This document shows, piece after piece, positions 1 through 6,300 of a stretch of 10,630 bases of DNA; positions within the stretch are counted from its first letter, which is position 1, and each line of letters starts with the position of its first letter. Location of the stretch: NCBI GenBank assembly GCA_039198585.1, contig JBCCTJ010000028.1, forward strand, positions 1-10,630, in the 5' to 3' direction. The notes beneath the pieces were generated by a model. That model had not been told where the DNA came from, made no database searches, and was given only the letters and a program-made list of their open reading frames with translations. The position numbers and the translations under genes are program-made. The stretch is from JBCCTJ01 sp039198585 (lineage in GTDB: Bacteria > Bacteroidota > Bacteroidia > Cytophagales > Amoebophilaceae).

Positions 1-7
1 CTATGTT

Positions 8-1624
8 ATGCAAATAATGCCTACTTGGATTAAGAACTATAAAGCTTGGGATGACCAAAAAGCAGTATGGGAAGTTGATCTCGCTCAACTAATCAATCCT
101 GAAGGATATGATATCACGAAAGAAACTTACAGAGACATCACGCAGTTTATTTTTTTACTGCAACTATACCCTAACATCATAGATGCTGAAAGTAAAGCTA
201 ATAAGTGGCGAGAATTGCTTAAAACAAAGGATACAGAAGCAAGACAAAAATTACTGCCTTTCATGAAAAAGTTAAAGGGTGGGCTTGATCCTTTTCTGAG
301 CAAGGAACACTCTTTGATAGACAAGCAGTTGCTCTACATTACCAAAACTGCTACAGAGGAGACCAAGAAGCTTAAAGAGCAATTTGAAGATATAAACAAA
401 GTGATTGATGACTACTTTGAACAGCTGAAAAGCGAATCCAGTATTACCGAATCAGTCTCTGATCAAGTGCTCTATGAGTATATAAATCAGCAATATCCTG
501 AGGATTCTCCAAGCTTTTCGCATGATGGTTGGCTAGAAGTCTTTGAACAAAAGATAAAGTGTCAACTAATCATCTATCGATTGAATAGGAATCTTTCTGA
601 TAAAAAAGAATTCGATGAGCTATTGATGAATAATGATCAAATAGCAGCAATAATTAAATGGATTAAGGGAGATTCAAATAATCAAGTGAGGGATGCTCTG
701 TCTCAGCAAAAAGCACTGGCTACGCTTTACTTGACTTCCTTATTAGTTTCACAAACTGACTACATAAAAGAACAAACTATAAAAAATTCGGTAGAAGAGC
801 TGCAGAAAAAAATCACTACACAGTATGAATCTAGAAAAGAAGCAGAGAAAAAACACAAAGTAACGATAACACAACTGGTCAAAAAAGTTAAAAAAGTTAT
901 TGAAAAATATGAGTCAAATAATACGTCTGATCAGGAAAATATACAATCTGCAATTGATGAAGTCAAGAATGATATTCAAAGCGCATTGCACAACAAGAGT
1001 GAAGCAGAGAAAAAGGAAATAGCAAATGCTCTTGCCAATGATTTGTTATCACTGCTTTATAAAGCTAATCAACAGCAAGGAATGACCAAGCTTATGCATT
1101 ATCTTAGTCTTGTCAGTCTCTTTGAGCTTCTTAGAAATTACTACCCTAATAATCATCAATTATCAGTAAACAACGTCTGGGAGAAAGTAATAGCACCATT
1201 TGTCAACGAAAAGGTAGATACCTATCTATCTGAGCAGCATATTGAATCATGCGTCAACAACGAAATCCTTGCTCAAGAAACCAAAAAATTTTTGGAACAA
1301 ATAAGAAATTTTCCTAAAAGATTATGGGAAAATAGTACAAAAATCAATGACTCGTTATCCCAGTGGAGCAATATAGAAAATAGCTTAAAAAATCGAAAGC
1401 ATGAAGCGCTTCCTCAACCTGGAGAGTCAGGGGCCCAGATCAATCTTACGCAAGATTTAGTCAGTAAAAACGAAGATGAAGGAAGATCACCTGAATCAAA
1501 TTCCATTATGAAGTCTATATTGATGGCTTCTTTGGTGCTAGCTGTGATTGTCATAGTAGCGCTAGGCATTACTAAGCTGCTTCGTTACTTGATGAATCAA
1601 CAGCAGACAAAAAAGATAAAGTGA
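8..1624 (+). CDS. Unknown coiled-coil protein with C-terminal membrane anchor, probably 5'-truncated by the window
   Basis: I do not recognise this protein. The frame reads 538 residues from the ATG at 8, but it is also open through the two preceding codons to the window edge and there is no room for a promoter or ribosome site. The true start is therefore probably upstream; an ATG at 17 is another in-frame option. The product is highly charged and largely helical by composition. Residues about 255-345 are rich in K, E and Q with heptad-like spacing and probably form a coiled coil. A proline- and acid-containing linker lies near 465-500. One strongly hydrophobic segment, about residues 503-525, is followed by a short basic tail (KLLRY, then KK near the end), which suggests a C-terminal single-pass anchor with the bulk of the protein on one side of the membrane. 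No enzyme motif was seen. The downstream neighbour sufS is convergent, so this is the end of its transcription unit. The coding call is firm; the function is unknown. Confidence 0.75.
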   Translation: MQIMPTWIKNYKAWDDQKAVWEVDLAQLINPEGYDITKETYRDITQFIFLLQLYPNIIDAESKANKWRELLKTKDTEARQKLLPFMKKLKGGLDPFLSKEHSLIDKQLLYITKTATEETKKLKEQFEDINKVIDDYFEQLKSESSITESVSDQVLYEYINQQYPEDSPSFSHDGWLEVFEQKIKCQLIIYRLNRNLSDKKEFDELLMNNDQIAAIIKWIKGDSNNQVRDALSQQKALATLYLTSLLVSQTDYIKEQTIKNSVEELQKKITTQYESRKEAEKKHKVTITQLVKKVKKVIEKYESNNTSDQENIQSAIDEVKNDIQSALHNKSEAEKKEIANALANDLLSLLYKANQQQGMTKLMHYLSLVSLFELLRNYYPNNHQLSVNNVWEKVIAPFVNEKVDTYLSEQHIESCVNNEILAQETKKFLEQIRNFPKRLWENSTKINDSLSQWSNIENSLKNRKHEALPQPGESGAQINLTQDLVSKNEDEGRSPESNSIMKSILMASLVLAVIVIVALGITKLLRYLMNQQQTKKIK

Positions 1625-1663
1625 CACTAAGGAATCAACCCTTTGGCAATCTAGTCAAGCAAC

Positions 1664-1695
1664 AGAAGAAGTAGTACTTAATGACACCTTCTTTT
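1664..1695 (+). terminator. Possible weak terminator hairpin after the 538-residue gene
   Basis: AGAAGAAG at 1664-1671 can pair with CTTCTTTT at 1688-1695 (8 bp with one G-U pair) around a 16-nt loop. The 3' arm runs into T-rich sequence. It lies 40 bp past the stop codon in a convergent spacer, where a terminator is expected. The stem is weak and the loop long, so this is tentative. Confidence 0.25.
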
Positions 1696-1807
1696 TAATA
1701 ATTTTTACAGTTTCGTATTCTCCTGACTGACTATTTTTTTATTACTGACACGCTCTAAGTAAAATGGATTGCTTCTTTTATTTTAATAATTTCTCACATT
1801 AACTTAC

Positions 1808-1825
1808 TTTTTTTCTTGAAAAAAA
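1808..1825 (-). terminator. AT-only hairpin just past the sufS stop
   Basis: On the plus strand, T7C at 1808-1815 and GA7 at 1818-1825 form a perfect 8-bp inverted repeat around TT. It starts 5 bp beyond the sufS stop codon. The structure is symmetric, so it would place a U-run after the stem for transcripts arriving from the minus strand. It lacks a GC-rich stem, so efficiency is doubtful. The rest of the 205-bp convergent spacer (1625-1829) is T-rich and holds no convincing gene. Confidence 0.3.
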
Positions 1826-1829
1826 ATAT

Positions 1830-3053
1830 TTAAGATATAGTGACTATACTCTTGACTGCCTGTGCCAGTTTGTTAACTTCTTCTTCTGTATTATATATAG
1901 CAAAAGAAGCTCTAACAAGACCTGCGATATCTAGTTTCCTAAGTGCAGGAAATGCGCAATGCTGACCTGCTCTAACAGCGATTCCTGCAGCGCTGAGTTG
2001 TAATGCTATATCTAGTGGGTGGTTGTGAATCGCATAAAAACTTACTATACTAATACGATCAGCACTACCTGTTAAAGTTAATTTTGGTATACCCTCTAGC
2101 TGATGTGATGCTAGCTGTGCTAAGCTACTGACATGACTCCTCAGCTCTTTTTTCTCCATACACTTCAAAAAATCTATTGCTGCTCCTAATCCTACAATGC
2201 TAGCCACAGGCAGTGTCCCAGCCTCTAAACGGTAAGGAAGATCTTCATAATGCCATGTTGCGTTCTCTAGGTTTTTAATGGTACCGCCTCCTAGCTGATA
2301 GGGATAAAAATCATCCATAATTTTTTTCTTGCCGTAGAGAACCCCTACTCCAGTAGGTCCATATAGTTTATGTCCTGAAAAAATAAGAAAATCAGTATCA
2401 AGTGCTTGTACATCTATATTGATATGAGGAGCAGCTTGTACTGCATCTACTATTACATGTGCTCCTACATCATGTGCTTGCTGAATAACAGTAGATAGTT
2501 CACTTTTTTTTCCTGTTATATGAGAAACATAGGTAATTGCTACAAGGCGTGTTTTGTGATTGATAAGTTTGGGAAGCGATGCCCAGTTCAATTCTCCATT
2601 GAGGTTGCTAGGTAGAATGCGTAATTTGCACTTTTTGCGCTTAACTAAGCGTTCCCATGGCAGCCAGTTGCTATGGTGTTCTAATTGGGATATAATCACT
2701 TCATCTCCCTCTTTTAAAGTATCTTGATAGCTGTGTGCTAGTAAATTGAAAGCGGCTGTTGCATTGGATGTAAAAATAATTTCTTCTTTTTTTTCAGCTT
2801 TTAAAAATGATTTTACTTTTTCACGTGTTTCTTCGACTAGCCTAGTCGCTTTGTTGGCAAGATAGTGGGTAGAACGATGAGGATTAGCATGATTGTTGCG
2901 GTAGTAATGGTTGATTGCTTCAATAACTGTGTAATGAGTTTGGGTAGTGGCCGCATTATCTAAATAAACTAAGGGATTTCCATGGATTTTCTGCTTTAGA
3001 GCTGGAAACTCTTCCCTTACTTTCTGAATAATCTTTGAGTTAATTAATCTCAT
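1830..3053 (-). CDS. sufS: SufS-type cysteine desulfurase (group II)
   Basis: This PLP enzyme removes sulfur from L-cysteine to give alanine and an enzyme-bound persulfide, which supplies cytosolic Fe-S cluster assembly. The 407 residues match the full length of E. coli SufS (about 406). Visible landmarks: the N-terminal YLDNAATTQ at 30-38; the EHH motif at 125-127, whose His stacks on the cofactor; the D203-A-x-Q region that contacts PLP; SGHKLYGPTG at 226-235 with K229 as the Schiff-base lysine; RAGQHC at 361-366 with C366 as the persulfide cysteine; and R381 in RASFAIYNT as the substrate-carboxylate arginine. All key residues are present, so it should be active. Group II is favoured by the short loop before the catalytic Cys. 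No sufB, sufC, sufD, sufE or sufU lies beside it here. It starts 23 bp after ung and is probably the last gene of that operon. CsdA is the nearest alternative name. Confidence 0.95.
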   Translation of the reverse strand: MRLINSKIIQKVREEFPALKQKIHGNPLVYLDNAATTQTHYTVIEAINHYYRNNHANPHRSTHYLANKATRLVEETREKVKSFLKAEKKEEIIFTSNATAAFNLLAHSYQDTLKEGDEVIISQLEHHSNWLPWERLVKRKKCKLRILPSNLNGELNWASLPKLINHKTRLVAITYVSHITGKKSELSTVIQQAHDVGAHVIVDAVQAAPHINIDVQALDTDFLIFSGHKLYGPTGVGVLYGKKKIMDDFYPYQLGGGTIKNLENATWHYEDLPYRLEAGTLPVASIVGLGAAIDFLKCMEKKELRSHVSSLAQLASHQLEGIPKLTLTGSADRISIVSFYAIHNHPLDIALQLSAAGIAVRAGQHCAFPALRKLDIAGLVRASFAIYNTEEEVNKLAQAVKSIVTIS

Positions 3054-3076
3054 AATATGAGTTGTTGATAGAACTC

Positions 3077-3745
3077 TTACCAGTTGATAGGCTGTTTACC
3101 TTGTGCTATTAGGTAGTTGTTAGCTAAGCTAAAATGGCTATTACCTAAAAATCCTCGATGTGCCGAAAAGGGAGAAGGGTGTGGTGAAGTTAATATAAGA
3201 TGGTTATGCTGATTTATAAAAGCCCCTTTTTTTTGAGCGTAACTACCCCATAGCATAAATACTACTTCTTTTTTTTGATGTGCTATCGTAGCTATCACTT
3301 GATCAGTAAACTGCTCCCAGCCTTGCTGTTGATGAGAACCTGGTTTTTTTGATTCAACAGTAAGAGTTACATTGAGGAGTAATACACCTTGTTGCGCCCA
3401 TCGCTCTAGATTTCCATTGGCAGGTATGGGTTGGTTAAGGTCTCTTTGTATTTCTTTAAATATGTTGATCAGGCTTGGCGGCATGGGGACTCCTTCAGGC
3501 ACTGAGAAACAAAGCCCGTGGGCTTGCCCTGGTCCATGATAAGGATCTTGCCCTAAGATGACCACTTTTAAATCTTCAAAGCTACAAAGATCGAATGCAT
3601 TGAATATTTTTTTACCAGGAGGGTAAATCCGTTTCTGCTGATAGCTTTTCTTCACAAAATCTACTAGCTTCAAGAAATAAGGTTGTTTAAACTCACTGGC
3701 TAATCTATTGTACCAGCTTGGTGCTATTTTTACTGAAGTAGACAT
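3077..3745 (-). CDS. ung: Uracil-DNA glycosylase, family 1
   Basis: The enzyme cuts uracil out of DNA to start base-excision repair, removing products of cytosine deamination and dUTP misincorporation. The 222 residues are full length for family 1 (E. coli has 229). The water-activating motif GQDPYHGPGQAHG begins at 65, with D67 as the catalytic aspartate. F80 in LCFSVP should stack on the uracil, N125 in LLLN gives uracil specificity, and HPSPFSAHRGF begins at 189 with catalytic H189 and the minor-groove loop. PPGKKIFNAF (42-51) is the usual N-terminal signature. The sequence resembles Bacteroidetes Ung proteins as I remember them. It lies 22 bp after the unknown membrane-protein gene and 23 bp before sufS on the same strand. 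Its start codon sits inside a 17-bp palindrome (see 3742-3758), which could affect translation. Confidence 0.97.
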   Translation of the reverse strand: MSTSVKIAPSWYNRLASEFKQPYFLKLVDFVKKSYQQKRIYPPGKKIFNAFDLCSFEDLKVVILGQDPYHGPGQAHGLCFSVPEGVPMPPSLINIFKEIQRDLNQPIPANGNLERWAQQGVLLLNVTLTVESKKPGSHQQQGWEQFTDQVIATIAHQKKEVVFMLWGSYAQKKGAFINQHNHLILTSPHPSPFSAHRGFLGNSHFSLANNYLIAQGKQPINW

Positions 3746-3758
3746 GGGAATCCCATGT
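3742..3758. repeat. 17-bp palindrome over the ung start codon
   Basis: acatgggaatcccatgt is a perfect inverted repeat with 8-bp arms around one central base. On the minus strand it contains two ATGs. The downstream one (3745) is the ung start; the upstream one (3756) is out of frame and would open an 8-codon ORF ending in TAA at 3730. In mRNA the palindrome could fold over the start codon, although a one-base loop is strained and a few base pairs would have to open. It fills most of the 22-bp gap to the upstream gene. Confidence 0.6.
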
Positions 3759-3767
3759 TACTAATTT

Positions 3768-5705
3768 TCATCTGAAATTACCAAAAGAGTTATGATTGCT
3801 CAAGCTCAATCTAGCAATTGTTATTTTATTTTCGTTGTATATTGTATCAGCCCACTCGGGAATTGTAATTTGAACTAGTGGTGTAGGATGCAGGTTTTTT
3901 CTTTTCACGTACTTTTTTCTTTTATTCACTACCCAACTAGTATAACAAAAGATAAGAAACCCTATTAGACCAATGGCACTAAGTGTGTGATAATCTGTGT
4001 CATTCTTTTTCTTAAGTGATGTATCAATCTGAATATTTTGATGTCTATTTGGGTAGAATTCTTGACTAGGTTGATTAGCTCTGTATGATCTTGGCTGCGT
4101 ATTGTTTTTAATCTCTTTTTGTTCATTGAGGCGTGATTTTTTTATCTTTTTCGTTTTTAAATTACTTGTTACTGATTCTTTTTTCTTGGGTGTTATTTTG
4201 TTAGTTTGGGATTCATCGTGATTTCTAGGAGTCTCTGTAGCTGCAAACTGATCAGATACCCTAGTATCCTTTTTTTCAATCACAGTAGCCATTGAGTGAG
4301 TCTTATCTTCTTCTTGGCCCATTTTTGAACCAATAGAGTTATTAGATTGACTAGCAAGTGGCGCGTAAGAGTTATTGATAGGTATCTTATAGGTACTAAG
4401 GTCTGAATATTGAGAAGGGGCGGAAGGGGTTACATGATTGTAAAGGTCAGCAGGATTGTCAGAGAAAATTGATTGCTGGCTAAAAAGAGGGTTCTTGAGC
4501 GTTGTCTGTAAAGAACCTGTTATTGCTTGCTCTTCGCTTGCATGTGATGAATCAGTTAAGTCGTTTTCATAATCGGCTTCTTTTTCCCATTTTTGTATTG
4601 CTTTTACTGGAATAATCGCTTCTTTTTTTTCTTCTATAGGAAAAAAATCTATAGTTTCATGATAAGAAAATAGCTGCTTGTGAGGTAGAAATAAGCCATC
4701 TTGTACTCGACTTCTGATTTTATATTCTACTGGGTTCGAACCTTTTCGGATGTAATAAATCATTATACCTGTCATATTATCTATTTTTGACCAAAAGAAT
4801 TTTTTCTTAAACTGTAAAGTAATAAAAGGAGAATTCTTATTAATTCGGTCATTTTTTTTCCTTATATTTTGTTCTGTTCGCGACTTAAAAAAAAATTCAC
4901 ACTTATTTTTCTGTATAATTTTCAGTTTCCATAACACAAGCGCTACTATGTAAGCATAAGTCATTTCTTCGGCTTCGTAGGGCGCTTCTATTGATTTTTG
5001 TTGATTAATAAGCCTGGTTGTTGTTTTTTCTGACCACTCAGGCAGTGGATTACTAAGTAAAGGAACTGCTATCATAATGAGCTCCCCCCTTTTTTTTTGC
5101 TGAGCTCTTTTGTAAGAAAAAAGAAGATAGTGAATTTCTTTTCCATTCTTTTGTTCTACAGATTGATGCGTTTGCAAGGATAAAGAAATTCCTTTTTGTA
5201 ATGCTAAAAATTTTAAGTAATTTTTTTGGTATCCTAGCAGCTTATCCTCAATGATACTTTCTACGATACCTGTTAGTACTGTAGCAAAAAAAGCAACTCC
5301 TTTATCTCTTACAAAAGGATCTTGCACATGGGCTATAGGTTCTTGGTTGGTTCGTTTTAAGTCTAGAACTGGATGAGCAATAAATAGATGCTCCTTTTCT
5401 CCTAGCACAAAAATAGCATACTCAGTTTTTTGCTTACTTACTTTACTGTTTTCCTTAGCTGATGCTTGTTGTACATTAGCTCCATCGGTATTAAAGGGAT
5501 ATAAACAAGTGAGTAATAAGAAATAGAAGTATCTATACGTAATCTTTTGGATTGATATTAGTTTACGAACTATGTGCATATAGTATTGCATATATATTTG
5601 CTCATAATATACAAATTTTTTCTTATACCTAAACTGGGTAACCCAGTCATTGTTATTCAAATATCCTTGGTATTTATGTAAAGAGCTTAGTAAGTGATGC
5701 AGCAT
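3768..5705 (-). CDS. Unknown single-pass envelope protein with low-complexity stalk
   Basis: The family is not recognised. The frame gives 645 residues from the ATG at 5705, but residues 1-42 look unlike a normal N-terminus. The ATG at 5579 (residue 43) would place HIVRK directly before the hydrophobic stretch at about 57-70, as in a signal peptide, so this later start is a serious alternative. Residues about 90-370 look globular, with mixed hydrophobic and basic segments. Residues about 375-570 are a polar low-complexity stretch rich in S, N, Q, K and T, probably a disordered stalk. A second hydrophobic segment at about 573-593 is followed by KRKKYVKRK and a 50-residue tail. The predicted topology is signal peptide, exported domain and stalk, membrane anchor, cytoplasmic tail. 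It is the first gene of a tight cluster with ung and sufS, with no obvious functional link to either. An A9G6 run in the coding strand (5084-5098) is prone to slippage. Confidence 0.8.
   Translation of the reverse strand: MLHHLLSSLHKYQGYLNNNDWVTQFRYKKKFVYYEQIYMQYYMHIVRKLISIQKITYRYFYFLLLTCLYPFNTDGANVQQASAKENSKVSKQKTEYAIFVLGEKEHLFIAHPVLDLKRTNQEPIAHVQDPFVRDKGVAFFATVLTGIVESIIEDKLLGYQKNYLKFLALQKGISLSLQTHQSVEQKNGKEIHYLLFSYKRAQQKKRGELIMIAVPLLSNPLPEWSEKTTTRLINQQKSIEAPYEAEEMTYAYIVALVLWKLKIIQKNKCEFFFKSRTEQNIRKKNDRINKNSPFITLQFKKKFFWSKIDNMTGIMIYYIRKGSNPVEYKIRSRVQDGLFLPHKQLFSYHETIDFFPIEEKKEAIIPVKAIQKWEKEADYENDLTDSSHASEEQAITGSLQTTLKNPLFSQQSIFSDNPADLYNHVTPSAPSQYSDLSTYKIPINNSYAPLASQSNNSIGSKMGQEEDKTHSMATVIEKKDTRVSDQFAATETPRNHDESQTNKITPKKKESVTSNLKTKKIKKSRLNEQKEIKNNTQPRSYRANQPSQEFYPNRHQNIQIDTSLKKKNDTDYHTLSAIGLIGFLIFCYTSWVVNKRKKYVKRKNLHPTPLVQITIPEWADTIYNENKITIARLSLSNHNSFGNFR
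5078..5107. repeat. Direct repeats TGAGCTC flanking a C6T9 homopolymer tract
   Basis: Two copies of TGAGCTC (5078-5084 and 5101-5107) flank a tract of six C and nine T. It lies inside the 645-residue gene and reads as A9G6 on the coding strand, encoding part of AQQKKRGEL. Such runs commonly vary by replication or transcription slippage and could switch the frame near residue 205. The reading frame is intact in this copy. Confidence 0.5.
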
Positions 5706-5753
5706 TGCAGGCCTATATCTCTTATTTTGATCAAATGACTGTCACATTTTTTT

Positions 5754-6284
5754 TCAAAGAGTTACTGCAATTTTTAGAGGATTTCTAAAAATTGTGCTAC
5801 GAGGATCTTGAAAAAAATCCTTGACAAACTGCTTCTACTGATAAGATTTTTGTTCAGAGATTAACAACTTCTCCTTTTTTTAGTTGTTTCCTATATCGTG
5901 ATTAATTCCTTGACTTGCATGTCTATATCTTGTTGTTTCTCTGGATTACATACAGCATGTGGCATTTATTTTGTGAAAGCAAATTTTTTCACACCATAAT
6001 AATTGGCAAAGAGTTGTCTAGCCAATTGATTAAACTTAAAACCATCATGAATAGTCAATTTTTGATGTAATTTTATCTATTTTCTTCCCCACTCTTTTTT
6101 TCTATATAGCTCCAAGTTCTTTTTATTCTAATTTACTAGTATGCAAAAAGTGAAGAATACGTGCTTGTAAATCTTCTTTAGTACTTTGAGCAGGTAATTT
6201 ATAATATTTACATAGCTGTACAGGTTCACTTTTATACCAATACCTTTTCTGAAAATCATTAACACTCAGTTGTGAATAGTGCAT
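5754..6284 (-). pseudogene. Decayed SAP-domain protein gene behind recJ
   Basis: A gene of about 177 codons can be followed across two frame changes. Segment 1 (6284-6123) is a 53-codon ORF from an ATG 16 bp after recJ. It contains YWYKSEPVQLCKYYKLPAQ, then STKEDLQARILHFLHTS, like the helix-extended-loop-helix of SAP-type domains. Segment 2 (about 6124-5894) is in another frame: a K-rich linker, then LTIHDGFKFNQLARQLF and YYGVKKFAF, then a stop followed by MPHAVCNPEKQQDIDMQVKEL. Segment 3 (5879-5754) returns to the first frame after an A7 run and ends KQFVKDFFQDPRSTIFRNPL plus KIAVTL. In-frame stops lie at 6079-6077, 5968-5966, 5893-5891 and 5837-5835; the last is TAG where I recall relatives having a Trp before a K-F-x-K-D-F motif. 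The order matches small SAP proteins with a DUF6434-like C-terminal part, recalled but not searched. Only the 53-residue N-terminal piece could still be made. The join of segments 2 and 3 is inference. Confidence 0.6.
5768..5794. repeat. 11-bp perfect inverted repeat
   Basis: CAATTTTTAGA (5768-5778) and TCTAAAAATTG (5784-5794) are perfect inverted copies around a 5-nt GGATT loop. No T-run follows on either strand, so it is not a classical terminator. It overlaps the last codons of the decayed gene and lies about 60 bp upstream of the start at 5705, so it could be a chance hairpin, an attenuating structure or a binding site. Confidence 0.5.
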
Positions 6285-6300
6285 TTGCTAATAAGTCAGA

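Noticed and set aside
2..30. The first residues (VMQIMPTW) resemble the G-L-M-Q-[IL]-M-P motif of lytic transglycosylases.
   Set aside because: The usual sequence after the motif (N-P and the repeat of G-x-x-Y-L) is absent, and the upstream catalytic glutamate would lie outside the window. It could be a fragment of such a domain, but this cannot be shown here; the upstream sequence would decide.
3742..3758. The palindrome as a rho-independent terminator between the envelope gene and ung.
   Set aside because: It has no loop to speak of, no T-run after it, and it overlaps the ung start codon.
4725..4755. A GGGTTCGAACC string looks like a tRNA T-arm.
   Set aside because: It lies inside an open coding frame and no acceptor, D or anticodon arm could be placed around it on either strand.
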